Below, piece after piece: positions 24,101 through 35,084 of a stretch of DNA of 64,000 nucleotides. The translations under genes and the position numbers were made by a program. The notes beneath the pieces were generated by a model. That model saw nothing but the letters and a program-made list of their open reading frames with translations, was not told where the DNA came from and made no database searches. Within the stretch, counting starts at the first letter, position 1. Every line of letters begins with the position of its first letter. Location of the stretch: NCBI RefSeq assembly GCF_024679245.1, contig NC_090176.1, forward strand, positions 47,383,086 through 47,447,085, in the 5' to 3' direction. This DNA comes from Pseudorasbora parva. Its lineage: Eukaryota > Chordata > Actinopteri > Cypriniformes > Gobionidae.

Positions 24101-25692
24101 CTGTGAGTAGGATGAAAAGATTCCAGTTGCTACTGCCAGCCAGTTTGAGGGGTGAGGCCTTGAAGGGAGTTCATGACTTGGCAGGACATCAGGGACAGGC
24201 GAGGACGCTCCATCTGGCAAGACAGCGCTTCTTCTGGCCCAGTATGGAGAGGGACACAAGAGAGCATGTGCGATGCTGTGAGAGGTGTGTACTTGCAAAA
24301 TCTCCAGAGCCCTCAGCACGAGCCCCCTTGAAAAGTATTAAAACTTCCGCTGACATGGAACTGGTCTGTATTGATTTTTGGTCAGCAGAGGATAAGAACA
24401 AGAATTCTGTTGATGTGCTGGTTGCGACTGACCACTTCACGAAAATGGCTTTTGCCTTTCCATGCAGGAACCAGACTGCCAAGCAAGTGGCCAGGAAGTT
24501 ATGGGATTGTGTCTTTTGTGTCTACGGGTTCCCTGAGCGCATCCACTCTGACCAGGGCCCTAATTTTGAGAGTGAGCTGGTGTCTGAGTTGCTGCAGCTG
24601 TCGGGGGTGGCAAAGTCTCATACAACGGCTTATCACCCAATGGGCAATGGGGGCACGGAGCGCTTTAACCGTACACTGGGCAACATGATATGGAGTCTTC
24701 CTCTGAGAGCCAAGCGAGAATGGCCACAGCAGATCCAGACGCTGACGTTTGCATATAACGCAACTGCTCATGAAACAACCGGCTATGCACCCTTCCACTT
24801 GATGTTCGGCCGCGTTCCGAGGTTGCCAGTTGATGTTGTCTTTCAGTCTGTTCTGCACGACTTCACTGTGACAGACTTCAGCAGCTACTCAAGGACCCTG
24901 CTATCTTACCTGTCTGAGGCAGCCAACATCGCCCAGCAGCATGCCACTAAAGAGCAGGAACAGCAGGCTCATCAGTACAATAAAAAGGTCAGAGGGGTTT
25001 CCTTACATGTTGGAGCCCGAGTGCTGCTCGCGAACAAGAGAGAGAAAGGTAAAAAGAAGTTAGCCGACAAGTGGGAACCTGCAGTGTATACGGTAGTGGA
25101 GCGGAACCCCAAGACTCACATCTACAAGATCAGCGATGCCTCTGGCCAGAGCAAGGTTGTGCACAGGAACCTTTTGCTTGATGTGAGTTTCCTTCCTATT
25201 CAAGACACCCTGGAGAAGCGGTCTCGGGTCAGCTCGTTGGAAGTTGAAGACTCAAGTGTCTGTGGAGATGCGGATAACCTGAGCAATCTGGAACAAGAGT
25301 CTTCACTGGCACGGACATCCTCGTGGGTTCTGTCAGACCCAGATCGATCTGCTGAGGCTTCAGCAGCCGAAGAAGCTTCTATTCCAGACCTTGAGGATGA
25401 GTCTAACGCTCATGAAGTTATGGTCAGTCCACCTGAAGCGACTCTGTCTGGTCCAGACCCTGTTCAGTCAAATGAACCTACTGACGTTGATACAAGTCTG
25501 ACTGACTCTACTCCCACTCAAGCCTGCTCATCTGCTGACTCAACTGTGACTCAGACTGCTGTAGTTAGTAACAGAGTTCAAGGCAGGGTTGTCACTAGAA
25601 CTGGGAGAGTGGTTAGGTCTGTCAATAGGCTTATTGAGAGTATGGTTCAGAGACCTGTTATATGGGGCCTCTCTTTGCCTCAGAAAGTTTGA
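21079..25692 (+). CDS. pol: Pol polyprotein of Gypsy element (one in-frame UGA)
   Basis: Expressed by -1 shift from gag; copies the RNA and inserts the DNA. The protease segment precedes an in-frame UGA (21415-21417) and has the aspartic active site GMIDSGSMACTM. Counting residues from 21421: reverse transcriptase about 285-485 with the YLDD box at 435-438; RNase H about 605-730 with VDASLDGLGAVLSQ and TDNNPLTH; integrase zinc finger H918-x4-H923...C953-x2-C956; integrase core with D985, D1044 (HSDQGPNF) and E1080, spaced 35 as usual for this superfamily; then a GPY/F-like module near HVGARVLL. The last ~150 residues are acidic and Ser/Thr-rich with no domain I know. Apart from the single UGA the frame is open for the whole length. 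That stop would cut the protein soon after the protease active site unless read through. Confidence 0.92.
21100..21159 (+). promoter_or_regulatory. Gag-pol -1 ribosomal frameshift signal
   Basis: The slippery heptamer G GGA AAC (21100-21106) is in phase with gag and touches its TAG stop. After a 7-nt spacer (21107-21113), CCCACACT (21114-21121) pairs perfectly with AGTGTGGG (21133-21140) around an 11-nt loop. GAGGG in that loop (21126-21130) can pair with CCCTC at 21155-21159, which would make an H-type pseudoknot. Pol is open in the -1 frame from 21079, so the two frames overlap by 31 nt across the site. Every feature fits a classical programmed -1 shift. Confidence 0.85.
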
Positions 25693-26013
25693 TTTAGAGT
25701 GCACATTAAGTTTTTTTCTCTTTTCATCTAGTTTCTTTTTGTTGTTGTTTTTTCCATCCTTGAATGTAAAACCGTACTGTGGGGTTTTTCAAGCCAGGGG
25801 ACCAGATGTTTAGGGGTGTAGGCTGCACCTTTATGTTCCTGAGAGGATGAGGGCCTGATCAACCTTCTTTTTTCTCTTGATCTGTTTTACGGATAGTTTT
25901 TTACTGAACTTTGGGATTCGATCTCATTGTTATTTGGTCCGGGTACGAGTGTATTTACATTGATGCATCTTTGGTACTAATAATAGAATTCAAGGGTGGT
26001 TTTATTTTGGTGG
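25693..26013 (+). other. 3' untranslated part of Gypsy element
   Basis: About 320 bp, T-rich, between the pol stop and the polypurine tract. No envelope or other ORF is present. Confidence 0.8.
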
Positions 26014-26030
26014 AATTCAGGGGGGGTGAA
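26014..26030 (+). other. Polypurine tract
   Basis: AATTCAGGGGGGGTGAA ends immediately at the 3' LTR. The G7 run is the likely RNase H-resistant primer for plus-strand DNA. Confidence 0.8.
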
Positions 26031-26866
26031 TGTAGCAGGTTTATTTGTATACTTATGAATTCCACCCAAAAATATTTCTTTTTGTATTACTGGCAGTTTC
26101 GTTGTGGGTTCATTCTGCTTGCGCGTCGGGTTAGTGCAGTGTGTGCGAGTGACGTCATCAGATTGCGCAAGGCTTACCTCAGTCAGAGCAATGCTGGATT
26201 TAACTGAGGTGAGTTCACGTCAGGTTTCTCCGATAATAAAACGGACATATAAGTTGTTATTATCACTTATATGTTGACATATCACTGTGTAAGAATGTCT
26301 GTGATGATGAGTGAATTTTGCAGTAGTTTTAATAAACTACGAGCCGCGATATTGTGTTTTTATATGTTAAATGCAGTTCGGTAGTTGCTGCAGCACATGG
26401 TGAGCTAGCTGTTCTGCAGGCCATTAACATTGTATTGACGTGATGCTATCTTTTTAGATGCTAACCTGATGTCACGCAACACTCATTGCCATATTGTTTA
26501 TGACCGCAGGTATGTTTTTTTGTGTTTGTGCATATTTGTTTGAGATGACTTAATGAATATATGTGTAGTTTATGTAATGGAATTTACAATGTGTTTTCCT
26601 ATTGGGAATATCTGTGATATTTTCTTTGTATTTGTTATGATTACAAATGTATGTAGCTTTTCTGTATGAAAAGAGGTTAAATGTGGTTAATGTGAATTCA
26701 GTCAGAGCAATGCTGGATTTGACTGAGATGCTAACCTGATGTCACGCAACACTCATTGCCATATTGTTTATGACCGCAGATAATAAACAGCATTGTGACA
26801 GCCCGTGCCTCGGTGTCTACTTGAGAACAACCCAGAACACAACGCAGAAAGACAAGACGGGTTACA
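26031..26866 (+). repeat. 3' LTR
   Basis: Same length (836 bp) and structure as the 5' LTR, at a fixed offset of 7618. Includes the interrupted and the joined copies of E1 and E2. The one difference seen is A at 26202, where the 5' LTR has G, within the first E1 copy. Confidence 0.95.
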
Positions 26867-27170
26867 TAAAAATCTTCAATTGTGTTTTACTGAAAACAAA
26901 GTCACCTATATGTTGGATGCCCTGGGGGCAAGCAGATAAACATCACATTTTAATTTTTGGGTGAACTATCCCTTTAAGGGTGTCATTATCTTACCAATAG
27001 AATAGTTAATCTTGCTATAAGTAGTATAAATAGTTAATAGTTAATTAAGTATTAGAGCTGGCCGCATTCACTGAGCGAAACAGGAGCACCGTAAGTAAAA
27101 TCTCTTTAATTTTCTTCAGAGATTGACTGATATTGCTTTTGTTATACAAGACTAATATTGCATTACATAA

Positions 27171-27899
27171 CCCTTTAACGCATACCTTGGGTCTTTAGTG
27201 ACATCATTCACTAGCCTACTCTCCTTCACATTAATTTTTTTAAGTTAGACATCAACCTTAGTTTTCTTCAAATCAATAACAAGAAAATAATAATAACATT
27301 ATAAAACAATGACTGTTTCCCCATTCATTGTTTGTAAAAACTGTATAGGTTGATGACTGAATAAATGCAGTTCAGCTTTACTACACAAGGTGCCAATGTT
27401 AGCTACACAATGATGAAGTGATGTTTCACTCGTAGTTACTGCAGGCAGAAAACAAAAGAATAGGAAGAATCGTCAGCAAAACTTGAAATGGTTCAGCGAT
27501 TTACTGCTGAACACAATCAAATATTAGTGTCACTGTCACTTCATGGTGAATCTGGTGAAGTGATCAAAATATTGATTTTGAAGATGCTGAACATGATAGT
27601 TTTGAGAATATGTTTGTGTTGGCGTATATGAGCCAGATGCTGAATGTGCTGGGAAATGAGCTCTGATGAGGACAGTGATGATGGTATTAAACATCTGCTC
27701 AAACTGAACCCTTCCAAGCTCCAAACAAAATATGTTTTACTGTATAGTCTCCTGTAATTGTTACTCATATATCAAGAGAGTTTTATATGATCGCGACAGG
27801 TAGAGATCCATCTGTGTTAGGTATAGATCCGGGTCGTTAAAGACCCGAATATGTAAGAATGATTGGCGAAACAGTCATGCATTAAAGGGTAATATATAT
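27171..27899. mobile_element. Short TIR element with TAA duplication
   Basis: Ends CCCTTTAACGCAT and ATGCATTAAAGGG are near-perfect inverted repeats, flanked by TAA (27168-27170, 27900-27902). GGGTCTTTAGTGAC near the left end is matched by GTTAAAGACCC near the right. It is non-coding; small minus-strand ORFs inside show no domain. Confidence 0.65.
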
Positions 27900-27999
27900 G
27901 TATGCAATGCAAGCAACACATTAAAATTATTTAGTTACTTTACTTTTTTTGATGGAAATAACATTACATTTATTTACATCAAGAGGTGTTTAAATTTTG

Positions 28000-28180
28000 T
28001 CTTGGCAATGCACGAGTCCAGCACTCTGTAAAGTCTCCTCCAGCACATCCCAAAGACTTTCAATGATTTAAGCTCTGGACTCAGAGATGCCAATTCATGT
28101 GTGAGAACGAGTCTTCATGCTCCCTCCAACCATTCTGAGCTGATTAATCTTGACATTGTCATCCTGGAATATGGCTATAA
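28000..28180 (-). pseudogene. Tc1/mariner transposase fragment
   Basis: On the minus strand this short stretch matches the part of fish Tc1-type transposases that lies before the second catalytic aspartate (complement of CCAATTCATGTGTGAGAACG and CTTGACATTGTCATCCTGGA). Neither end nor terminal repeats are visible, so it is an isolated, decayed piece. Confidence 0.5.
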
Positions 28181-28371
28181 TGTGTCTTCCTACATGGTTG
28201 TTTAAGAAATGAAAAGCTACACACTCCATCATTAGTGTTAGAAGAACTGTTGCCAAACATATAACATGCTAGAAACATAATAATCACTGCAATAATGATC
28301 CAATCATAGACTCTTAAGCAATAATATATATAATTTTGGTGTCCTCTGTACTTAAAGGTTTGAATACACCT

Positions 28372-28446
28372 CTCTAATTTTGCTTGTATTCTTCTTTTGA
28401 AGGGAGTGTGTCTCCCTTCAAAAGAAGAACACAAGCAAAATTAGAG
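28372..28446. repeat. 35-bp inverted repeat with 5-nt loop
   Basis: 28372-28406 and 28412-28446 are inverted copies with one mismatch, separated by TGTGT. The RNA or single strand would form a tight hairpin. Confidence 0.9.
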
Positions 28447-28618
28447 ACATACACAAACATAATGTTTGTGTTTCTGTGCATCATGAATAAGACGATTTCT
28501 TTTGTTCCAGAGAAATAAACAAGAGTTGCTTGATAGATTCTCCCAGACATCACACTAAAGCATTTTACATATGAAAATACCAGAAGATCTATTCGAGAAA
28601 GTGAATGAATAATGAGAG

Positions 28619-28619
<1 letters not shown>

Positions 28620-28677
<58 letters not shown>
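28620..28677. repeat. (TG)n microsatellite
   Basis: Pure TG run of about 29 units. Confidence 0.97.
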
Positions 28678-29359
28678 GGAGGCTTGCGTAAACCCCCGAC
28701 ACCCTCAGCCTCCCAGCGCTTGTATTAAAGATGAAAGCTTCGCTTGCTTTGCGAGGTGCTGTGCATCTCTGTCTGTCAGAGAGCTTGGCTTGCACCAACT
28801 TTTTTCAGTGGCATGGGGGAAATAGACATAAATAAAATATAGTTTAATGAATAATTCAGGTGTGCATTGTGATTGACATGAGGGTGAAAGTACCTGATTA
28901 TGCCACAGACGTACGTGATTGGAATGAGCTCTCAAGCAGAGCAGATCAGCAGAGCTGCAAAGTTCAAACTCCTTCTCTGCATCTCTGTAAGATCAAATTA
29001 CATCCTGAGTGAGGAAATCAGACCTGCCCTGAGTTTGTGTACATTTCCAATCAGTTCCTTCCTTTCGCTCTTCTGCCATTTTCAGTGTGTGGAAAATGCA
29101 CTTATTGAATTTGGCCTGTCTAGACTAGTGGATCTCAACCTTTTGTAAGTACTGGAATCCCATCATCCTTCAGATCTTCAAGGATGAAGGTATTTCACTT
29201 TCCAGCAGTGTCTTAAAAAAAATAGGGTACAAGTAAAGGATAACATGGTCAGTCATTATCAAAACATAAATCCTGACATAAGTCAATAAGCCACGGTATT
29301 AAAAATAATTATAGATATAATGATATATAACAGGATGAAGTGAATAACAATTAATATAT

Positions 29360-30040
29360 ATCCATCATGGCACCTAGTGGGATATATTAGGCAGCGATTG
29401 CACATTTTGTCCTCAAAGTTGATGTGTAGCAGGTAAAATGGGCAAAAATTAGAGCAAGTCTGACAAGGGCCAAGGGCTAGACGACTGGGACGGAGCATCA
29501 CCAAAACTGCAGCTCTTTTGGGCTGTTCCCGGTCTGCAGTGGTCAGTATCTGTCAAAAGTTCTCCAAGGAAGGACCAGTGGTCAACCGGCGAGAGGGTCA
29601 TGGGCGGCCAAGGCTCATTGATGCACGTGGGGAGCGAAGGCTGGCCTGTGTGGTCCGATCAAACGGACGAGCTACTGGAGCTCAGATTGCTGAAGAAGTT
29701 AATGCTGGTTCTGATAGAAAGGTGTCAGAATACACAGTGCACTGGACCACAGAGCAATGGAAGAAGGTGGCCTGGTCTGCTGAATCACGTTTTCTTTTGC
29801 ATTTCGTGGACGGCCTGGTGCGTGCGTGTGGCTTATCTGGGGAACACATGGCACCAGGATGCACTATGGAAAGAAGCAAGCCGGGGGAGGCAGTGCGATG
29901 CTTTGGGCAATGTTCTGCTGGGAAACCTTGGGTCCTGCCATCCACATGTATGTTACTTTGACACGTACCACCTAAGCATTGTTGCAGACCATTCAAACTT
30001 TCGTACAAACTTTCATGGAAACAGTATTTTCAGATCGGTG
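29360..30040 (+). pseudogene. Second Tc1/mariner transposase, internally deleted
   Basis: Plus-strand remnant of a different Tc1 lineage. The first open part (from 29518) reads as the helix-turn-helix region, then GHGRPRLIDARGERRLACVV and QIAEEVNAGSDRKVSEYTVH. It then jumps directly to WTTEQWKKVAWSAESRFLL, so the linker normally between them is deleted. A frameshift moves the rest into the next frame. The piece ends soon after the region around CYFDTYHLSIVADH, without the C-terminal catalytic part. Terminal repeats not identified. Confidence 0.8.
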
Positions 30041-30349
30041 TATATTATATTATACACTACTGTGATATCAAATAGGAGTATAGCACACTCCCGATTACTG
30101 CAAAATGTTATCAAGTTTATCAAGCTCTTATGTATTTGTGCATAACAAGGTGGACCTTTTATGCCAGTCATGCTCAAGTGTATTGAGACTTCAGACATTC
30201 ACAGATCTCATTACGGTATGCAAATGCAACAGTTAAACAGAGCCCTTGGAGCCCGATGTAAAGAATCAATGCACGCTTATTTCAGCATAATTCTGCATGT
30301 TCAACCCAATCCTAATTGCCATCCCTAAAAGTAAATAACATACTGTTAA

Positions 30350-31296
30350 CCCCTAACGCCCGTTTCACACATACTCCGTCTGCAGTGCGTGTGCGTTGCG
30401 TATTTTTTTCCGTACCCATGTTAACGGATGACAGCGTTCACTCTGCACGCGGATGCAGTCCGTCAGTCCGTTCCAGGAGCGTTGCGTCTGCAGCAGTGCA
30501 CGGATCGTTTTCGTACCGAGTCTATTTTTTGCTGCGCTGCGCTGGGTTGCGTTGCTGCATTAAAGTGATAGAACATTTTTCGCATTAAAATAAACATGTA
30601 CTGACGCGAAAATCTAGTAATTTCAACACGGATGCATATCATTTAAAATATACTCTTGTTTCAAAGTCAACACATGGCTTTTTTTCTCAAGTAAAGCAAC
30701 AAAACGACACCTTATCTGGCATTGAGGTAAAAAAAATGTGCCATAATGGAGAGCACTCGTACTTTCTTGGAGGTGAAATGCAAAGTTATTTTTGACCTGC
30801 AGGATTTCTTTTAAAAGGGTGTAAAAACGAAAGAAAAGACGAGAGTCGGCTGTTTTTGAATAGACTATTCTAAGTTTCTAATTTAAAATGTTTATGATTT
30901 TAGGCTATAACCTATGTTTAAATGTTTTGCCTTTTGTGTGAGCTAAATCTAAAGTATATTTATTTATATATAAATATGAATTAATGAATTGAAAAAATGT
31001 TGTTTAAATGTAGGCTTGTAGCCTACGTTATCCTGTCTACTCAGAAAGATTAAACAAAGAGAATTGCAATTCTGATGAGCCATGATCAGTAACAACTTCT
31101 GGATTTTAAATAAAAAATCATTAATAAATGCTGTGTTTGTGATATGTAAAAGCGGATCAGTTGCGGCCTGCAAACGCAGCATATGTGAAAGGACTACAGG
31201 GTGTGGGGCTCCTGCAACGCACACGCAACGCAACACGCACCGCACACGCACTGCAGACGGAGTATGTGTGAAACGGGCGTAACAGTTTTTTAGGGG
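30350..31296. mobile_element. piggyBac-like TIR element with TTAA duplication
   Basis: TTAA|CCCCTAA at the left and TTAGGGG|TTAA at the right give the CCC...GGG tips and TTAA duplication typical of piggyBac-type elements. Just inside, a long inverted repeat begins (CGCCCGTTTCACACATACTC left; its inverse before 31279), which is also flanked by TAA. The boundaries could therefore instead be 30357-31279 with a 3-bp duplication. It is non-coding: ORFs inside are chance. Confidence 0.65.
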
Positions 31297-31637
31297 TTAA
31301 CAATACATATTAGCTTGCAAAAATCATAGTCTTGTTCTTTAAGGAAAACAGACCAAAATATTGATTACATCTTTCACTCAGGTGCAGGTTTTAGTCCAAT
31401 CAAAAAATGACTAGACTTTCAAAATGTCCTGTACCAACTTTCTGCACTGAAAAAAGCTAGTAAGATTTAGTATACTAGTAAGTTTTTGCACTTTTCATAG
31501 CTTTTAATTCTACATTTTAAATGTATAATTGTATGTAAAATGAATTAAAAGCTATATTAATAAATATAAATTGGATAAGTTTACACACTCTTAAAAGGTT
31601 CCTAAAGGGGATTTTCACATTGATGCCACAGAACGCT

Positions 31638-32163
31638 AGCCTAGAAATCTAGACGCACCCTAGCGGCAGCAAATTTAATTTGCCCGCAAGTGTCGTCTAG
31701 GAACTCTCAATACATTTCTGAGCTGTATTCCTCAGAATCTGGACGGCCCAATCACATCGTGTATAGAGTCGGCGGGCGGGGCCATAATGACGACGGCCGA
31801 GTTGCGTTTGCGTGCTTCTAGTAAACACAGAAACTGGCGAACGGCGGCCGTCTTTCGAATCAGCTTTGACCGCGACTCTGGAAGACATGGAGTTAAGCCT
31901 TTCTCTGAGAAAAGAACAAAGAACGGCACTGAAGTCATTCTTAAAAAGGGAAGATGTGTTCGGAGTTTAGCCGACCGGATACGGCGGATGTTTAATCAGT
32001 CAGCGAGCTCTGCTTCACCTTCGTTGCTCTGGTTGGTTGTAGCGCTATCCTATCGCGTGCAGAGGGAGTTTGAAAGACAACCGTTTATCCGCCTCTCGGA
32101 TTGAGCTGTCAATGGTGAGTTTCCAGACCAAACTTCTTGATGTGGGTCTGGCTTGTCAGGCTA
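31638..32163 (+). mobile_element. Non-autonomous element carrying a helicase scrap
   Basis: Flanked by a 10-bp direct repeat ACAGAACGCT (31628-31637, 32164-32173; the true duplication may be 8 bp). The ends are imperfect inverted repeats: AGCCTAGAAATCTAGACGCAC left, and the inverse of GTGGGTCTGGCTTGTCAGGCT right. The centre is GC-rich and carries a broken helicase-like reading frame. Family unassigned; an 8-bp duplication would fit hAT-like elements. Confidence 0.65.
31887..32040 (+). pseudogene. RecQ-like helicase N-terminal scrap
   Basis: From an ATG at 31887 the frame reads MELSLSLRKEQRTALKSFLK, then REDVFGV, a stop, and PTGYGGCLI. This resembles the start of a RecQ-type DEAD/DEAH helicase, where a similar leader precedes the Walker A box PTGxGKS. 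Here the Walker lysine is replaced (GYGG) and a stop precedes the box, so no helicase is made. The similarity is judged by eye. Confidence 0.5.
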
Positions 32164-32173
32164 ACAGAACGCT

Positions 32174-34568
32174 TAAAAAAAAAAAAAAATGTTGAGCATT
32201 TTAGGAACTTTCTAAGGAACCTTTTTATACTAAAGAACCTTTTGTTCTTTGGAAAGGTTCGCTTTAAACACTATTGCTCAAAATAATGAATCGGTTTGAC
32301 TAGAGTAAACTAGTTCACCAAACTGACACATTTTCTAATTTTCACATTTTCATAATCTGAAATGTTTCATTGTTTTGAGTTTTATGAACTTGTTTCTTTT
32401 AATTTAGACAAACTTAAATTTAACTGAAAACAGGGATTTCTATTTCCCAGCATTCTTTGCCATGACACTTAAATAGTAAATACTAAAATTAAACGTTATA
32501 TAATGCTTTTTGGGGGGCAATATTAACGTTAAGTGGAAGATTTAGTGTTTAATATTTTGCTATGCTAATTTAGAAGTGTTTACTTATTCAACAATTGCCA
32601 TACTAATGCTATCAAAGCACTGAGCAAGTTATAATTTATTAAAAGTTTCCACTACTAAAAATATTTAAATTGAGATTACATGATAATTTTAACAAAACCT
32701 AACAAACCAATAGAAATTTGTAGATATGAAGTTGGTAATAATCCTGCACAATGCCATTTAAAATGAGAACATTGGCTTAAAGCAGCAGAATTTACCACAA
32801 CGAGTCTAAGCACAGATCCTGGATCAGACTCCATATGCTCTTCATTTCAGTTCACAGCTTCAGTTTGCGCACGCAGACTGATGGAAGAACAGTGTGTTTT
32901 TCCCAGCGTTGTTCTGGGGAGGATGAGAAGATCAATGCGAGCTGCAGCAGTCTGCTCCGTGTGCGGGGTACTGAATAGCAGCCAGATATGTCTTCCTTCT
33001 TTCATGTGTGTGTGCGTGTGTGTGTGTGCGTGTGGATGGCTACTGCCTCAGGCAACAGCAAGTTAACAAATGTACAAAGAGGGAATGAAGCCTCATTTCC
33101 ATAAAGCACCCAATGTAGTAGAGCGTCTATATAAATGGACTCCTTTGTTTCTAATTGTGTTCTGCTTTCTTTCTTGTTGTTCTCCAAAAAAAAAAAAATT
33201 CCTAAGTCCTTCACAAACAGAAACTGACTTGCCTTTTTAAGAAAGCATCTGTGTTTTTACAGTTTAGTTAGTAAACCATCCTTTAATGACAGCTGCTCAA
33301 CCCAAATGATCTCCGCAGCACAATAAAGACTTTCCGTTATTGGAACTGCACTATTGTGGGTCTCTGAATCACTGCTTCTGCAGTCCAAATCGATCTAAAG
33401 ACATAAGAGCAATATTATGTGCAGTAAAATAAGAAAATAGACTGTAATTATCATGGAAGAGTGTAGTATATGTCCCATTATATTGCGTATAAATGTGTTG
33501 TGTATATCATTTTAACTACGCACCAAATTTACCATGTCATAATGGCATACGCTAGGTTTGTTCAGTCTATGGGCGGAGGCATTGAATTGATTTTGCCGCT
33601 AAAGCATCTTACAATTAATCTTTTTCTAAAGGAATTAATGCACGTCGATACAAACCCCCCACGTTACTAGAGAGTGTGTCATGTTTGAACAAAGGTTAAT
33701 AATGCCAGACACTCCATTTTCATGATTCATGACACGCCTTGTCGTTGTAGCTACTCGTAGGCCACGTATACACTGCAGCTAAATTCAACTTATTCATGGT
33801 TACAAGTTAGAACGCCGTCAGTCACTGCAATTTCGAGAGTGAGTTCTGTTCCGTACAAACAAAACTACAATTTAGATTCACGCACATATTTAAATGGGGT
33901 TGGAGTATACTCAACTATACGACAATTCACCATGACGTCACAACAGTAATAAACGATCTTCCGGGTGGCAAAAGCCGAAGCGTTCCTATGGCAATGCTAG
34001 TAAATTGCTTGGGATTCAGACATAGTTAACATGATTATTGAGGGACTGATTAATGAATTCAGGAGATAGCAATACATGAAATGCCTAACCTTGCTCTAGT
34101 AGATGTAGCGCTAGTCTACTACCATCATTTTTAAATGAGCCTCAGCCTACAATTGAGTAGTTATTTTAGTGACTGTTGCTGTTTGACTTACAATATGTTA
34201 GGCTATCGTAGATGGTCTATTTCCCTGTTATCTAACTAAAAAGGCTATGATGGTTTTCTGTTGCTCGGTCGGGGTCGGATCAGATGGCACAGACGTGAGC
34301 TTCTGACGGTCAAAAGGATAGCGTGCTGTAGACTAGCGCGATTCCGCTAACGTTAGACATTCACTCAAACTAAACTCGTGGTGATGATGAAGCGAATGTC
34401 GTACACGCATCAATCATCCCTCAGCCTACAACTATGTTTTGCTTTTCCTATTTCTTCCATTGACATTCGATCAGTAGCCTACATGACACTAGAAGTTCGG
34501 TCTCTTCCTACTTTTACTTCAGGCAGTAACTGGCAATGAGTTCGATCTTTAAAAGAGATTTAAAGTTT
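32174..34568. other. Intergenic, no gene recognised
   Basis: Mostly AT-rich with a short GT run near 33008. Short ORFs only. A TGACGTCA at about 33935 is isolated. Nothing supports an exon. Confidence 0.5.
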
Positions 34569-34915
34569 ACTAATATTAGTCTTGAATTTCCCCAGCTGAA
34601 GATAATTATGCTCTGCTATGATTTTGTAGATGGACCGTTTTGAGTAGGGATGCACCGGTACCATTTTTCCAGAACCGATCCGATCCGATATTAAAAATGT
34701 TGAATATCGGTCGATACCGATACTAAACCGATCCGATAACAATGCAGTTTTGTCTATGTTGAATTTCTAAGCCTTAGGTGTGTAGAATTGAATAAATTAG
34801 ATTAGTGAATAATACAGCAGCAAAAGTTATAAAATCACTACTAATATTAGTCTTGAATTTCCCCAGCTGAAGATAATTATGCTCTGCTATGATTTTGTAG
34901 ATGGACCGTTTTGAG
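34569..34915. repeat. 76-bp direct repeat flanking a hAT-like fragment
   Basis: 34569-34644 and 34840-34915 are near-identical direct copies (ACTAATATTAGTCTTGAATT to GACCGTTTTGAG). Between them is a sequence beginning TAGGGATGCACCGGTACC, with repeated CCGATCCGATA words, typical of the ends of fish hAT-type non-autonomous elements. 76 bp is far too long for a target-site duplication. Confidence 0.7.
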
Positions 34916-35084
34916 AATACTTCTCTGTAGCGCCACTTTTGACGACGTCCACTGGCTTTAGCCTCCTCACCCACAGGTTTTGCTGGATATATTTACTTTT
35001 TTCTGAAGGAAATCGATACAATCCTACACCTTTTGCTGTATATCTGATGGCGCAAACACAACACGTTTTCGTCAGTTTCAACAT
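34887..35084 (-). pseudogene. Possible THAP-domain fragment
   Basis: A 65-codon minus-strand ORF reads CCVCAIRYTAKGVGLYRFPS and then NLWVRRLKPVDV. This resembles the first half of a THAP zinc-binding domain (two early cysteines, the YRFP motif, then a W). The expected later Cys-x2-His pair is absent from the frame. THAP domains occur in P-element-like and other transposon-derived proteins. It may be a decayed transposase exon; the match is by eye and short. Confidence 0.4.

Larger units (their letters stand above)
18413..26866 (+). mobile_element. Full-length Ty3/Gypsy LTR retrotransposon
   Basis: 8454 bp, bounded by two 836-bp direct LTRs with TG...CA ends and by a 4-bp target duplication TAAA (18409-18412, 26867-26870). 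Internal order is primer-binding site, leader, gag, then pol with protease, reverse transcriptase, RNase H and integrase, then a G-rich polypurine tract. That domain order (integrase after RNase H) marks Ty3/Gypsy. I find one base difference between the LTRs (18584 G versus 26202 A), so the insertion looks recent. Only one break is visible: a UGA in pol. There is no envelope ORF after pol. Confidence 0.95.

Noticed and set aside
20303..24858. Minus-strand and alternative-frame ORFs across gag-pol
   Set aside because: Shadows of the retrotransposon's real frames.
25693..26030. An envelope gene after pol
   Set aside because: Only about 340 bp before the 3' LTR, T-rich, with no ORF; the element is a retrotransposon without envelope.
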